A DNA stretch of 64,000 nt from Puniceicoccus vermicola (lineage in GTDB: Bacteria > Verrucomicrobiota > Verrucomicrobiia > Opitutales > Puniceicoccaceae), in the NCBI RefSeq assembly GCF_014230055.1, contig NZ_JACHVA010000052.1, forward strand, positions 1-64,000, written 5' to 3'. Of this stretch, positions 43,990-53,784 are shown in pieces (the stretch's first letter is position 1; each line of letters opens with the position of its first letter). Under the pieces are notes generated by a model that was not told the DNA's origin, made no database searches, and was given only the letters and a program-made list of their open reading frames with translations. Both the position numbers and the translations under genes were made by a program.

Positions 43990-46212
43990 TTAATACTGAT
44001 AATTCGGGAAGTCGGTTTCCAAGAGCCCTTCACGGGGTTCAAAGAAGATCGTGGTGTAGATGCCTCCCCGGATTTCTTCGTAGCTCGGGGTCTTGTTGTA
44101 CCCGATTTCTGCCCCGAAGGCCCATTGCTCGGTGAGGAACATCATTCCTTTCAGATTGGAAATGAGGATACCGGTCGATTCGCTGGTGCCGCTGAAGGTG
44201 CGGTTGTCAGGAGCGAGCGGAAAGTAGTTGGAAGAGGCCTGTTTGTTCGACTGACCGCCGGCGCCGAGTTCCCCTTTGAAGAGGTAGTCTTTCCCTTCCT
44301 CCGTCATGAACTGCAGATTGATCAATCCTTGAGCCAGGTATTCGGGACTGAAGTAACCCCCGTGACCGTAGGTGAAGAAGTTTTGGTTATTGTTAAAGCT
44401 GTAGAAGGTGATGATGGGGCCGAAGTTCACATAGTGGAAATCATCAGGCTTGAAGGTCCGGGTCAGGCCGAGGTCGATTCGGATCTTTTCGTTATCGGCT
44501 ACATTCTGACCGCTCAACTTGGCGATTTCCATCGATCCGTAGAAGTTCAGGGTTTCCTTGAACGAGTGGAAGACGGAGAGGTGAAGGCCGGTTTCAAGGA
44601 CGCGCCCCCAGACCAGTGAGGAGTAGGGGTCTTTCATCCCGGTGTAACTCAGGAGCGACTCTTTGACGGAGCGGCGGTAGATTTCCAGGTCCCATGAACC
44701 GGAGTCGTAGAGGGTTTGGAATCCGACGCGCCCGGTGAAATCAGAATCGGCTGCTCCTCCCAATGGAGTCATCCCGATTTCGATGTAGGGCGAGATCCAA
44801 TCCTCGCGGTAGTAGCCGATCGTCGGCTCGATCATTCCATTGTAGGAGGTGTTCGGGGTAATGACGTAACCCGGATTCGGAGTGGTGGGATACAATCCAA
44901 TCGTGGCGAAGTTGGGAAGCTCGCCTGCATCCAGATTAACCAATCCGATGCTGACGTCGAAGCGGTTGACTGCGTCGGAAAAAATGGTTCCTGAAACTTT
45001 CGGACCGTAGGCAGCATTTAGCTCGCTCAAGCCGGGATCGCCGTCTCGGGCGACAAATTCGACAGAAAGTTCCGCTTTGGGGGCGTTGATGTTTTGGGTC
45101 AGCGGCATACTTTCGGCCTCGCCGCGAGGAGCCAGCTGGCTCGCCTTGAGATAGAGGCGGCGATCATAGTAGCGCTCGCTGGTGTAGAGAGCGTAAATGT
45201 CGCCGAGGGGGCCGCCATATTCATTGACGAGTTTCTGGATGCGGTCCCAGTTCCCTTCTCGCGACAGTGAGGCGTAGAGGCCTACAGCGGCAACTTGGTC
45301 GCGGTCCTGCCGGTAAAGGTCGAGGAAGAGGTTGGCGGACTTGTCGAGCTGATTGAGGTGGTAGTAGCTCCAAGCTTCGATCACGCGCTCACCCCGGGTC
45401 AGCGGGCGATTCTGGGAAATGCGTTTCAGATCGGTGAGGGTATCCTCATAGCGCTCCGCCTTGAAGGAGGAGATGGCGCGGGTCATGTAGATGTCTCCGA
45501 GGATGTCCTGCATTCCCGGGTAGGCCGTCAATTTCCAGCGGGCGACGGCTTCGGCCTGCTGAAGGTATCCTTCATTGTAGAGGGAGAGGGCGAGCCCGTA
45601 GGCCGCTTCGTTGAAATTCTCGTCCCAGCGGAGGGATTGTTCAAACCACTCGATGGCCTTGGGGTAGTTCTCGTCCTTGAAGTAGGACCACCCGAGGGCA
45701 CCAGCCATTCCGACGTCCTGATTTTCGAGGACCCAAGGTTCGAGTTCAGCATATTGCTTGTCGGCGAGGAGTTGCCCGGGATCAAAACCGCTCTCGGCGA
45801 CTTGTTCTTCCTGTGCGAACCCTGTCTGGGTGTCGCCAAAAACGATGGTCGGGCTGTTGGGAGACTCAATTGCCTCGGCAACTGGCTGTGGGGCGGGGAG
45901 GAGAACCTGGGTGGGGATTCCCTGTTGGCCGACGGCTTGACTCCGTGGGCGCTGAGTAGGGACAACCGTGCTCGGGGGGCCGGATTGGGCAGGGCTGGTT
46001 TCGGGGAGAAAGTAGGAGGGATCCTGATTGGCCGTGGGGGCCGAACCTCGGGATTGGGGGGTAGGATTGGCTGGGCTCGGCGCAAGAATCTCTTCCATTG
46101 ATGTAGGGAAGAGGCCTTGTTCCTCATAGTTTTGAGCGCCTAGGGTTTGTCCGAGAAGGATTGCCGAGGTCATCCAGGCGATTCGCCAGCGAGATGAGTT
46201 AACAAGGTTCAT
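43990..46212 (-). CDS. bcsC: Cellulose export protein BcsC-like (TPR plus outer-membrane barrel)
   Basis: 740 residues, last gene of the operon. Signal peptide to about 26, then a Pro/Ser/Gln-rich linker (about 30-135), five or six TPR repeats (about 145-365), and the BCSC_C outer-membrane barrel (about 390-740) with 'YGHGGYFSPEYLAQ', a BcsC landmark. E. coli BcsC has about 1157 residues and many more TPRs, so this is a short form with a nearly complete barrel. It should guide the glucan through periplasm and outer membrane. It starts 31 bp after bcsZ. Confidence 0.85.
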   Translation of the reverse strand: MNLVNSSRWRIAWMTSAILLGQTLGAQNYEEQGLFPTSMEEILAPSPANPTPQSRGSAPTANQDPSYFLPETSPAQSGPPSTVVPTQRPRSQAVGQQGIPTQVLLPAPQPVAEAIESPNSPTIVFGDTQTGFAQEEQVAESGFDPGQLLADKQYAELEPWVLENQDVGMAGALGWSYFKDENYPKAIEWFEQSLRWDENFNEAAYGLALSLYNEGYLQQAEAVARWKLTAYPGMQDILGDIYMTRAISSFKAERYEDTLTDLKRISQNRPLTRGERVIEAWSYYHLNQLDKSANLFLDLYRQDRDQVAAVGLYASLSREGNWDRIQKLVNEYGGPLGDIYALYTSERYYDRRLYLKASQLAPRGEAESMPLTQNINAPKAELSVEFVARDGDPGLSELNAAYGPKVSGTIFSDAVNRFDVSIGLVNLDAGELPNFATIGLYPTTPNPGYVITPNTSYNGMIEPTIGYYREDWISPYIEIGMTPLGGAADSDFTGRVGFQTLYDSGSWDLEIYRRSVKESLLSYTGMKDPYSSLVWGRVLETGLHLSVFHSFKETLNFYGSMEIAKLSGQNVADNEKIRIDLGLTRTFKPDDFHYVNFGPIITFYSFNNNQNFFTYGHGGYFSPEYLAQGLINLQFMTEEGKDYLFKGELGAGGQSNKQASSNYFPLAPDNRTFSGTSESTGILISNLKGMMFLTEQWAFGAEIGYNKTPSYEEIRGGIYTTIFFEPREGLLETDFPNYQY

Positions 46213-46243
46213 AGAATCAATGATGCGTTGGTTTACGAAAGCG

Positions 46244-47335
46244 TTATGGATGAGGCAATGAAGAATACTTTTTCGATTCTTGCTCTGCGATGTCGGAAAG
46301 GAGCCTCAGGCAGGCGGAATAATAGGAAGAGTAATTTTCGGAGGATCCAGAGGGCGCCGGGACGTTCTTTGGATCGATCAGATGGTAGACGGCGATCATG
46401 CCCGGAATCACGGTGTACTCGCCCGGTTCATTTGTGGCGAGGTTCACTTGATCTGGGAGGAGATAGATATTTGAGGTATGTTTAGCCCAGTTACGGAAGG
46501 GTTCGTAGAGCGCGGAATCATTTTCTCCTGCCCAGTCGAGGTAGAGGGGAATCCGGACTGCGTTGTAGCCGTAGACTGGAGTGAAATTCTCGGGGAGCCT
46601 GAGGGAGCCGTCTTTTGAGATAAAAAGCCAGTCGGGGGGGAGGTCCCATTTTCCGAATCGGGCTTTTGCAATGAGACGGGTTCCGGAAAGGTAGAGGCTG
46701 TCCCAAATGTAGGAGGGATCCATGCGCTTGACGTCGAGTAAGGCAGGAAAAACCCAGTAGCTGAGGTTAACGATGACCCCGTCGGACTTCTCGAATCCGG
46801 CTCCTCCAGGGAGAAGAAGGGGGCCGTAATTGCTGTCGACTACCATCGTTTGCCGGAGCGTCCGCACGATTTGCTTCGACTCTTCGAGTAGTCGCTCGTT
46901 TTGCCAAAGCTCGTTGGCGCGTAGGAGTGCCCAGGCGATGAGGAGATCTCCATCCGTAGCGTTGTTCTTATCGGTGGTGGGATTTGGCTTTTGCGCCGGA
47001 TCCCATTTCCAGGCGAAAAGGTTGTCGTCGCGAACTTGGAGATTCTTTTGTGTCCAGGACCAGATGATCGAAAAGGTGGCGAGATCTCGGTTTTTCACCG
47101 CAAGGAGCATCCCGTAACCCTGTCCCTCCGAATGGGAAATGTCTCCGTTTGCGGTGTCGATGACGCGCCCGTCGGAGGAAACGAAGTCCTTCTTGAAGGC
47201 GTTCCAGTCCTGCTTGCCTTGGGTGTTACGCGCCAAAGTAAATCCTTTGAAATTCGACTGAGCGTCGGCGAGGGAGGCGGTCGCGGTCAATAAGAACAGC
47301 GTCAGGATACTCGCGAAGGGGCGTTTGAAGTCCAT
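46244..47335 (-). CDS. bcsZ: Periplasmic endo-beta-1,4-glucanase GH8 (BcsZ)
   Basis: 363 residues. Signal peptide to about residue 25 (ADA|QSNF). GH8 domain: the catalytic acid is in 'GDISHSEGQGYGMLLAV' (Glu70), then 'NNATDGDLLIAWALL' (Asp128), both conserved in BcsZ; 'PVYGYNAVRIPLYLDW' closes the (alpha/alpha)6 fold. It trims or edits nascent cellulose in the periplasm and is needed for good export in other bacteria. Third gene of the operon, 15 bp after bcsB. Confidence 0.93.
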   Translation of the reverse strand: MDFKRPFASILTLFLLTATASLADAQSNFKGFTLARNTQGKQDWNAFKKDFVSSDGRVIDTANGDISHSEGQGYGMLLAVKNRDLATFSIIWSWTQKNLQVRDDNLFAWKWDPAQKPNPTTDKNNATDGDLLIAWALLRANELWQNERLLEESKQIVRTLRQTMVVDSNYGPLLLPGGAGFEKSDGVIVNLSYWVFPALLDVKRMDPSYIWDSLYLSGTRLIAKARFGKWDLPPDWLFISKDGSLRLPENFTPVYGYNAVRIPLYLDWAGENDSALYEPFRNWAKHTSNIYLLPDQVNLATNEPGEYTVIPGMIAVYHLIDPKNVPAPSGSSENYSSYYSACLRLLSDIAEQESKKYSSLPHP

Positions 47336-47350
47336 GAATCGATACGCTGG

Positions 47351-49498
47351 TTATTCTTTACGACGTTGGGCGATGGTGCGGTCCATATGCTTCAAGACCA
47401 AGAGGGTCATGAGAATAAATGCGAGGAAGACCAAGGCGGAGAATATGTACCAAATGCGGAGGGAAACTCCGTATCCCCAGGGGATGGGAACAATCGTTTC
47501 GCGGAAGGATACTTCGCGGAAGCTCTTGTCCGGAAGAAAGGCGCGGACGCTGCTGGGGGTGTCGTTCCAAGAGAAGAGGTAGCCGTCAATTTGCGACCAG
47601 AAGGGAACAGTGACCAACTCGCGGACGCGGTCAAGAAGGAGCTCGTCAGTGCGGGCGGTAACGACGAGGATCCAGCGGGAATCAGTTTCGGGTGAAGGGA
47701 AACTGGTCATCACAGCGCGTGAGCCGATGGGTGTCCTGGAGGAGCTTCGCTCTTCGGGGCTCAGGACCCCGTCGCCATCTTCGTCAGTCGGTTGGTTGAC
47801 TTCGATTTTTTTGAATTCATCGCGAATTCCAGAGAAGAAACGCTCGATGGCTGTGGGTTCTCGCTCTTCTTCGGAGTACTCTATCTCTTCCTCGTTCTTG
47901 CTGGAGCCCAATTCAGAAAAACTGGCCTCGGGGATGCGTTCCCTTAGCGTGGTCGGAATCCGGGATTGAGCCCCGATCACGATGAGATGTCGATCCGGGT
48001 TGGCGTAAGTGAAGCTGACTTCGGATCCGTATAAAAAGGTGTTGGAGGTCTGGGAGAGTTTTGCGATGAGCATCCATGCTGCGCAGACGGTCTCGGAACG
48101 GTTGTCGGTGAGGAGAAAAGAAATCTCCGAACCGTCGGGTTGCCCAACAAAGGGGTAGAGGGTGCGGCTGGTGAGCTTCAAGTCAGGAAGTCTGGCTCCG
48201 CGGGGGACGTTGGGAATCTCGATGGAGGAGTCCGTGAAGATTAGCAGATCGTTGGCCGGCAACCCACGTGGGCTGAGCGAGAACTGGGAAGATCCTCCCG
48301 AGTCGGTCGTTAGCTCGAGAAGATTGCGTCCCGACTGAAATTTTCCAATTGGCAGTGAGAAGGTGACAAAGCGGCCCTCATTGTCGGAGGGGATGGTTTC
48401 CCCCCACGGCGTGCGAAGGACTTCGCTTCCGTTGAGCCGGACGACGAGGGCATCGCTGGATCTTCTCGTGTTCTGCCCGACGGAGAAATGAACCATCATG
48501 TTCACTTTGGCGGAGGGGCGGTCAAAAATGTCGGCGGGGAAGAAAATTTGCAGGCCGATTCCACCCGTGCGGACAGGACGGATCGGAGCACCGATCTGTT
48601 GTAGCTGGGCAAAGGTGTAGGTATCGCCGGGATTGACCGGAGGTTGGCCAAAGTAGGGGGGGGTCTCGGGGAAGAGGACGCGACGGATCGAGAGGAACTG
48701 GGCCGCTGGCAAGTCCATATTCACAAACCCGAGGGCGAGGACTGACTCGTGAATCCCTTTTTGCGTAGTTCCGGTAATGACGAGTACCGGTTCCTCTTGA
48801 TAGCCGGGCATGGGAACCAGGCACATGCCGCTTTCTCCAATTTCTTGGGAGAGGTCCGGGCTGAGGATGCTGGCCAGCTCGGTCTTGGTGCCGATCAATA
48901 CGTTGAAACGGCCAGGGACCAAGCGCGGACCGTAGGTAATCAGAAGAGGTTTTAGGTCGGTGCGGAGTCCGAGGCCTTGCACGATTGCCGCGCCGAGGGT
49001 GACTTGTTCTTGAGTCAATAACTCGCTGGCACCCGGAAAGGTGAGGTTGACCCGGACAGAGTCGGGCGCTCTCCCACGGAGAACCTCGTTGAGGTTCGAC
49101 ATGAGGAAAGGGTTGACTTCGCCTTCGGCGTATTCGGGGAGAGAATTGTCCGCAGGCGGAGTCTTCGGAGCGGCTGCAGGACTTGATTCCCTTGCTTCTG
49201 GCTTTGGTGTCGTTGTTGGTGTGGCGGGCGTCTGAGCTGCCTTGGGAGTCGCTGTTGGTTTCGCCGTTGCCTTCTGTGGAGGAGATGCGGGCTGGGCAGG
49301 TTCGGATTCGCGGAGAAACTCGGGGACAACGGGCTCGGCCGGCTCGGAAGAGGTATCCGGAGCGGGTTGGTCCTCGCGGAGTCCACGGAGAAGATCGTCC
49401 AATGTAGTCGATTGCCCGGAGCTGATTCCCGGCGTGAATGCGGAAAGTATGCAAGCGGCTGCGAGCGATAATCTGAATCGTCGACGAATGTCCATCAT
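47351..49498 (-). CDS. bcsB: Cellulose synthase periplasmic subunit BcsB with EF-hand loop
   Basis: 715 residues from ATG 49498, which overlaps the bcsA stop (ATGA). Signal peptide to about 30, then a Pro/Ala/Thr-rich linker (about 50-125). BcsB carbohydrate-binding and flavodoxin-like domains alternate (about 130-650), with 'SSDALVVRLNGSEVLRTPWG' as a typical segment. A C-terminal membrane helix 'LRIWYIFSALVFLAFILMTL' completes the BcsA channel. Unusual: a canonical EF-hand loop DEDGDGVLSPEE (residues 572-583) sits in a charged insertion before the last domain. BcsB otherwise binds the emerging glucan. Confidence 0.9.
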   Translation of the reverse strand: MMDIRRRFRLSLAAACILSAFTPGISSGQSTTLDDLLRGLREDQPAPDTSSEPAEPVVPEFLRESEPAQPASPPQKATAKPTATPKAAQTPATPTTTPKPEARESSPAAAPKTPPADNSLPEYAEGEVNPFLMSNLNEVLRGRAPDSVRVNLTFPGASELLTQEQVTLGAAIVQGLGLRTDLKPLLITYGPRLVPGRFNVLIGTKTELASILSPDLSQEIGESGMCLVPMPGYQEEPVLVITGTTQKGIHESVLALGFVNMDLPAAQFLSIRRVLFPETPPYFGQPPVNPGDTYTFAQLQQIGAPIRPVRTGGIGLQIFFPADIFDRPSAKVNMMVHFSVGQNTRRSSDALVVRLNGSEVLRTPWGETIPSDNEGRFVTFSLPIGKFQSGRNLLELTTDSGGSSQFSLSPRGLPANDLLIFTDSSIEIPNVPRGARLPDLKLTSRTLYPFVGQPDGSEISFLLTDNRSETVCAAWMLIAKLSQTSNTFLYGSEVSFTYANPDRHLIVIGAQSRIPTTLRERIPEASFSELGSSKNEEEIEYSEEEREPTAIERFFSGIRDEFKKIEVNQPTDEDGDGVLSPEERSSSRTPIGSRAVMTSFPSPETDSRWILVVTARTDELLLDRVRELVTVPFWSQIDGYLFSWNDTPSSVRAFLPDKSFREVSFRETIVPIPWGYGVSLRIWYIFSALVFLAFILMTLLVLKHMDRTIAQRRKE

Positions 49499-51720
49499 GG
49501 GTTCTCGGTACGTGGTGCTCGGGATCCAAATCCTCCCAGGATGGAGCCGATGAGATGACCTATGTGTGCGATTGAGTATTTGACGCCAATGCCCAAAAGG
49601 AAAAGGAAGCTTCCTATAACGCCGAGACGGCATTCCCGGTTGTGCTGGAAGGCCATCCAGCGGGTGCTGCTACCGGTGACAAATCGGACTTTTGCTTTCC
49701 GCTCGTCTAGGTCGGTGTGATTGAACTCGGCTCCAAGAGCCAGCATTTCGGAATCCTCGTCATAGCGGAGGATCCGCAGGTCAATGTTGAACGCGAATTC
49801 GACTTTTCTCCCCGAAGCATAGACTTCGAGCACGGCTTGATTCTCATTTTGAATGTCCTTCTCGTAAGAGGGCTTGAGAAGCATTCGGCAGCCACCGAGG
49901 GAAATGTCGACGATCCGGCAGTCGTAGCGTTCTTCTCCAATCCGCAGTTTAGCTTCCATGTTGACCGGCATGCGCGGTGTCGCCCGGCGCTGACGTCTCT
50001 CGAGGAGTGCACCGATTGCCGCAAGGAGGATGACCGTATTGAAGAAACCGAATCCCATCGTCACCAGGGTTGCGGTGTTCTGATCAGGCACCGCGAAGTA
50101 GCGGGCCGCCCCGAAACACAGTGCAGTGACATTGATGATGAAGAGGATGTAGAAGGGGTAGGCGAGGGGAGAGATGAAAGTGCGGTTTAGGAATTCCCCT
50201 TTCGGCGTCACCTTGAAGGCCGGAGCACGCGGTCGCAGCATCGTTTTCACGATAGCGGGCAGACAGTAGACCGATTGAATCAACTCGTACAGCTCCGAGA
50301 CAAAAGATCTTCGGACCCTTCCATAAAGATAACTCGATACGGTCATGACCGCGATTAGGTGCGGAACGGCGTAGGCGGAGAAGGTTTGCCAGTTGGCGGC
50401 GTAGATTTTCAGACCGAAGACCAAGAAGGCCACTGGCGCCAAGAGGAAGACGAGCCGGGCAAATGGGAAAAACCAAAAGAGGCAGCTGTTTGCGTAGCAA
50501 ATGCGTTGCGGAATGCTGAGGCCCCGGGCGATCAGAGGACGCTTGAGGAGGAAGATCTGGATCATTCCGGTCGCCCACCGAATCCGTTGTCCAATAAAGC
50601 CACCCATGGTTTCCGGTTGGAGACCCGAGAGCATCGGCTCGGAAATGAAGGCGCTGTTGTAGCCTAGGGTGTGTAGCGAAATAGCGGTTTCGGCGTCTTC
50701 GGTAATGGTCTCGCCGGACATCCCCCCTTGTTTCTCAATGAGGCTTCGCTTCAGTAGAGCTCCAGAGCCACAGAAGAACGAGGAATTCCAGTAATCAAGT
50801 CCCTGCTGGACCACTCGATAGAACATTTCGTTCTCACTGGGAGCGGAGTAGAAGGTGTTGAGGTTCTTCTCGATCGGGTCGGGATTGACGAAAAAGTGCG
50901 GGGTTTGCACCAGAAACAGCTTTTCGTCCTGATTGAAGAGGCCGACGGTGTTTTCGAGGAAATTTTCGGTCGGAACGTGGTCGGCGTCGAGAATGAGAAG
51001 AAGGTCGCCGTTGGTCTTCTTCATCGCGTCGTTGATATTCCCGGCCTTGGCGTGCTGGTTACGCTCGCGGGTCACATACTGAACCCCTAATTTGTTGCAG
51101 AGGCGAAATAGGCTCTCGCGGCGAGTTAGTGCCTGTTCGCGGGATGCGTCATTCCCGGTCGTGCATTTCTGATCAGTACCCCCGTCATCCAGGAGATAGA
51201 CTTTGCGCTTGTGCTCGGGATAGCGCATTTGCAGCGCGGCCATCATCGTCACTTCCAGGATTTCCTCGCTCTCATTGTAGGAAGGAATCATGACGTCGAT
51301 TGTGGGGAGCTCGCTGACAGGAGGCAGCGGCACGGGTTTCCGCTCAAAGGGCCTTACATTTACGAAAGAGCCGAGTAGGAAGATCATAATCCCGTACATT
51401 TCTGCTAGGAAAAGAATGATCGCGATGGAGAAACTGACCCAGTCGTAGAACTCCAGAGTCTCTAGTGACCGCCAGAAGAAATAACGAAGAACGATGAAAA
51501 AGGCGAAACAGAGGAAAACCACTCGGGTCGTCGGCGTCCGCTTCATGAAGCGGAAGACGAAAAGTCCAAGGAGCAACCCGCCTGCTAAATACCATTGCGA
51601 GCGGTGCTCAAGGTGCAATGCGCAGACAAACAGAAACGTCAGGAAGGTGAGAAACCACAAGAAAACGACCAGAGAAAGGTGTTTTGATTTATGGCGAGCT
51701 GTTTTTGAAGTTTGGACCAC
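49495..51720 (-). CDS. bcsA: Cellulose synthase catalytic subunit BcsA with PilZ domain
   Basis: 741 residues. N-terminal membrane helices, then a GT2 domain with all cellulose-synthase landmarks: DDGG (178-181), DAD (245-247), FCGS (316-319), TED (340-342, catalytic base) and QRIRW (378-382). More membrane helices follow, then PilZ with the c-di-GMP motifs RRQRR (575-579) and DISLGG (605-610). It makes beta-1,4-glucan from UDP-glucose and extrudes it, switched on by c-di-GMP. Start is GTG 51720 with no clear ribosome site. First gene of bcsA-B-Z-C. No bcsQ, bcsE or bcsG is present. Confidence 0.96.
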   Translation of the reverse strand: MVQTSKTARHKSKHLSLVVFLWFLTFLTFLFVCALHLEHRSQWYLAGGLLLGLFVFRFMKRTPTTRVVFLCFAFFIVLRYFFWRSLETLEFYDWVSFSIAIILFLAEMYGIMIFLLGSFVNVRPFERKPVPLPPVSELPTIDVMIPSYNESEEILEVTMMAALQMRYPEHKRKVYLLDDGGTDQKCTTGNDASREQALTRRESLFRLCNKLGVQYVTRERNQHAKAGNINDAMKKTNGDLLLILDADHVPTENFLENTVGLFNQDEKLFLVQTPHFFVNPDPIEKNLNTFYSAPSENEMFYRVVQQGLDYWNSSFFCGSGALLKRSLIEKQGGMSGETITEDAETAISLHTLGYNSAFISEPMLSGLQPETMGGFIGQRIRWATGMIQIFLLKRPLIARGLSIPQRICYANSCLFWFFPFARLVFLLAPVAFLVFGLKIYAANWQTFSAYAVPHLIAVMTVSSYLYGRVRRSFVSELYELIQSVYCLPAIVKTMLRPRAPAFKVTPKGEFLNRTFISPLAYPFYILFIINVTALCFGAARYFAVPDQNTATLVTMGFGFFNTVILLAAIGALLERRQRRATPRMPVNMEAKLRIGEERYDCRIVDISLGGCRMLLKPSYEKDIQNENQAVLEVYASGRKVEFAFNIDLRILRYDEDSEMLALGAEFNHTDLDERKAKVRFVTGSSTRWMAFQHNRECRLGVIGSFLFLLGIGVKYSIAHIGHLIGSILGGFGSRAPRTENP

Positions 51721-51888
51721 TGTAAAATATTTGTAAGCAATCTATGGACCAAGAAATGGTTAGTGCAATTTGATTCCAGACTAAAGACAGATTTTTCTCC
51801 GAAATCCACAGTAAACTGAGTGGTCCGGGCATGGTCCACATGGGCAGCGAATAGCCCATGCGTGGTCTGTGCGGGAGGAACGGGAGCT
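51721..51888. other. Intergenic region between trxB and bcsA
   Basis: 168 bp, upstream of bcsA and downstream of trxB. A hairpin-capable stretch (CCACATGGGC ... GCCCATGCGTGG, around 51836-51866) may end trxB transcription, but it has no T-run. No c-di-GMP riboswitch or clear promoter was recognised. Confidence 0.4.
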
Positions 51889-52818
51889 CTAGATGACTCC
51901 GAGGGCGCGCTCGGCTTCGATTGCCGCTTGGCAACCCATTCCTGCCGCCGTAATCGCCTGACGGTAGACGTGGTCGGCGCAGTCTCCGGCGACATAGACG
52001 CGTGGGGCGGAGGTCAGGACATTGCTCGTTCCTTCCGGAATGAGATAGCCCTCGTCATCCATGGCGAGTTTGCCTTGGAAGGGCGCGGTGTTTGGAATGT
52101 GCCCGATCGCGATGAAGACACCTTTGCAGTCGATCGTTTGGGCCTCGCCGTTCTCGCGGTGCCTGACGTTGATCCCGGTCACCAAGCCGTTTTCATCGGG
52201 CACGATGCCTTCCACCACGGTGTTCCAGACCATTTCGATCTTCTCGTGGGAGACGGCTCTCTCCGCCATGATCGGGGAAGCGCGGAGCTCATCGCGGCGG
52301 TGGATCAAGTAAACTTTGGAGCAAAATCGAGTGAGGAAGAGGGCTTCTTCGCAAGCGGAGTCTCCTCCTCCGACAACGACGACGTCCATGTCGCGGTAAA
52401 AGGCCCCATCGCAGGTGGCACAGGTGGTTACGCCCTTGCCGCCATACATTTCTTTCTCCCCTGGAACTCCGAGTAGCCTCGGTGAAGCGCCGGTAGCGAT
52501 CACCAATGAGCGGGTTTCATATTCCTTCGAGGCAGTTTTCAGGGTGATGGGATCTGACTCCACATCAGCATCTTCAACCAAGGCGACTTCGAAGCGGGCT
52601 CCGAAGCGGGCGGCCTGCTTGCGCATGTTGTCCATGAGCTGGAATCCATCGATGCCCTCCGGGAATCCCGGAAAGTTCTCCACTTCCGAGGTCGTGGTCA
52701 ATTGGCCGCCGGGCTGCGATCCTTCGAGGACGAGCGGGTTCAAGTTGGCCCGTGCCGCATAGATTGCTGCTGTCAGCCCTGCGCATCCGGATCCGAGGAT
52801 AATGAGATTTTCCGCCAT
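51889..52818 (-). CDS. trxB: Thioredoxin reductase
   Basis: 309 residues, the usual length. FAD motif '[20 protein letters not shown]' (6-25), the redox-active pair in '[10 protein letters not shown]' (Cys133, Cys136), NADPH motif '[17 protein letters not shown]', and C-terminal FAD motif '[11 protein letters not shown]'. It reduces thioredoxin with NADPH in the cytoplasm. ATG 52818 is where homology begins; the longer frame reads through the cysE end. It follows cysE by 31 bp and is probably co-transcribed. Confidence 0.97.
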   Translation of the reverse strand: MAENLIILGSGCAGLTAAIYAARANLNPLVLEGSQPGGQLTTTSEVENFPGFPEGIDGFQLMDNMRKQAARFGARFEVALVEDADVESDPITLKTASKEYETRSLVIATGASPRLLGVPGEKEMYGGKGVTTCATCDGAFYRDMDVVVVGGGDSACEEALFLTRFCSKVYLIHRRDELRASPIMAERAVSHEKIEMVWNTVVEGIVPDENGLVTGINVRHRENGEAQTIDCKGVFIAIGHIPNTAPFQGKLAMDDEGYLIPEGTSNVLTSAPRVYVAGDCADHVYRQAITAAGMGCQAAIEAERALGVI

Positions 52819-52849
52819 AAAATTGTTCTGTAGTGAAAACGGGGCGAAA

Positions 52850-53689
52850 TCAACTCCGAGCTTGGAATCCGGAGATTTTCGCTTCGTCGGATTCCGATCC
52901 GCATCGCACGTCGTGGTCCATCTTCCGCGCAGGATCGTCCCCATTGGACATTCCCACGATGCGCGAGGGAACCCCCACAACCGTGACGTTGGGTGGAACG
53001 GATTCGAGGACAACACTGTTGGCCCCGATTCGTGAGCAGGCCCCGATCGTGATGTTGCCGAGGATCTTCGCCCCCGCCCCGATGAGGACGCCGCGCTCGA
53101 TCTTCGGGTGGCGGTCTCCACTTTCCTTTCCGGTGCCCCCTAAGGTCACTGCGTGGAGAATCGAAACATCGTCGGCAATCCGGCTTGTCTCACCCGCGAC
53201 AAATCCAGTCGCATGGTCGAGCAAAATGCCGGAACCCACGACGGCCGCAGGGTGAATGTCGACGCCGAAAAATTCAGAATTGAGGCTTTGGAGGTGGAGG
53301 GCCAGCTGACGGCGACCGTTTTTCCAGAGCCAGTGGGAGACCCGGTGGCAGCAGATCGCCTTGAAGCCTTTGTAGTAGAGGACCGGGGTGATGTGATTTT
53401 CGCAGGCCGGGTCCCGTTCATAGATCGCTTCGATGTCTTTCCGGATGGCCTGGCCGATCTGGGGATCTCCGCGCATGGCTTCGAGGAAAACCTCCTCAAG
53501 GTGGAATTCCCAATGCGAGAGGAAGGTGAGCTTTTCCGCTAGGCGAAAACTGAGAACTTCCTCCAGCGAGGAACGATCGAGGACAATCTCCTGAATCTGG
53601 CACGCGAGGACAGGCTCACTCTCGATTATTTCGACAGCGTCCTGGCGAATCTTCTCCCATATGGGGTCGGAGATCGTTTTTTCAGTCAT
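52850..53689 (-). CDS. cysE: Serine O-acetyltransferase
   Basis: 279 residues. N-terminal SAT helical domain ('[20 protein letters not shown]'), then left-handed beta helix with '[20 protein letters not shown]', '[14 protein letters not shown]' and '[20 protein letters not shown]', all conserved in CysE. It makes O-acetylserine for cysteine synthesis. ATG 53689 has AAGGGA five bases upstream; ATG 53731 is an alternative. Pairing with trxB links cysteine supply and thiol redox. It may be feedback-inhibited by cysteine as in the family. Confidence 0.95.
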   Translation of the reverse strand: MTEKTISDPIWEKIRQDAVEIIESEPVLACQIQEIVLDRSSLEEVLSFRLAEKLTFLSHWEFHLEEVFLEAMRGDPQIGQAIRKDIEAIYERDPACENHITPVLYYKGFKAICCHRVSHWLWKNGRRQLALHLQSLNSEFFGVDIHPAAVVGSGILLDHATGFVAGETSRIADDVSILHAVTLGGTGKESGDRHPKIERGVLIGAGAKILGNITIGACSRIGANSVVLESVPPNVTVVGVPSRIVGMSNGDDPARKMDHDVRCGSESDEAKISGFQARS

Positions 53690-53784
53690 GGATTCCCTTA
53701 AATCGTTCAGGCGGGTTGAAATCTCGGCCATACTAAGTTCCTGTTCAGTCTCGCGACTTTCGCAACCCTCAATCGAAAACTACC

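Noticed and set aside
45295-46101. 268-codon plus-strand frame opposite bcsC
   Set aside because: Antisense to the TPR and linker part of BcsC; no domain, low complexity.
48522-49529. 335-codon minus-strand frame overlapping bcsB in another frame
   Set aside because: Very rich in Arg, Pro and Ser; it lies over the BcsB reading frame, which carries the family features.
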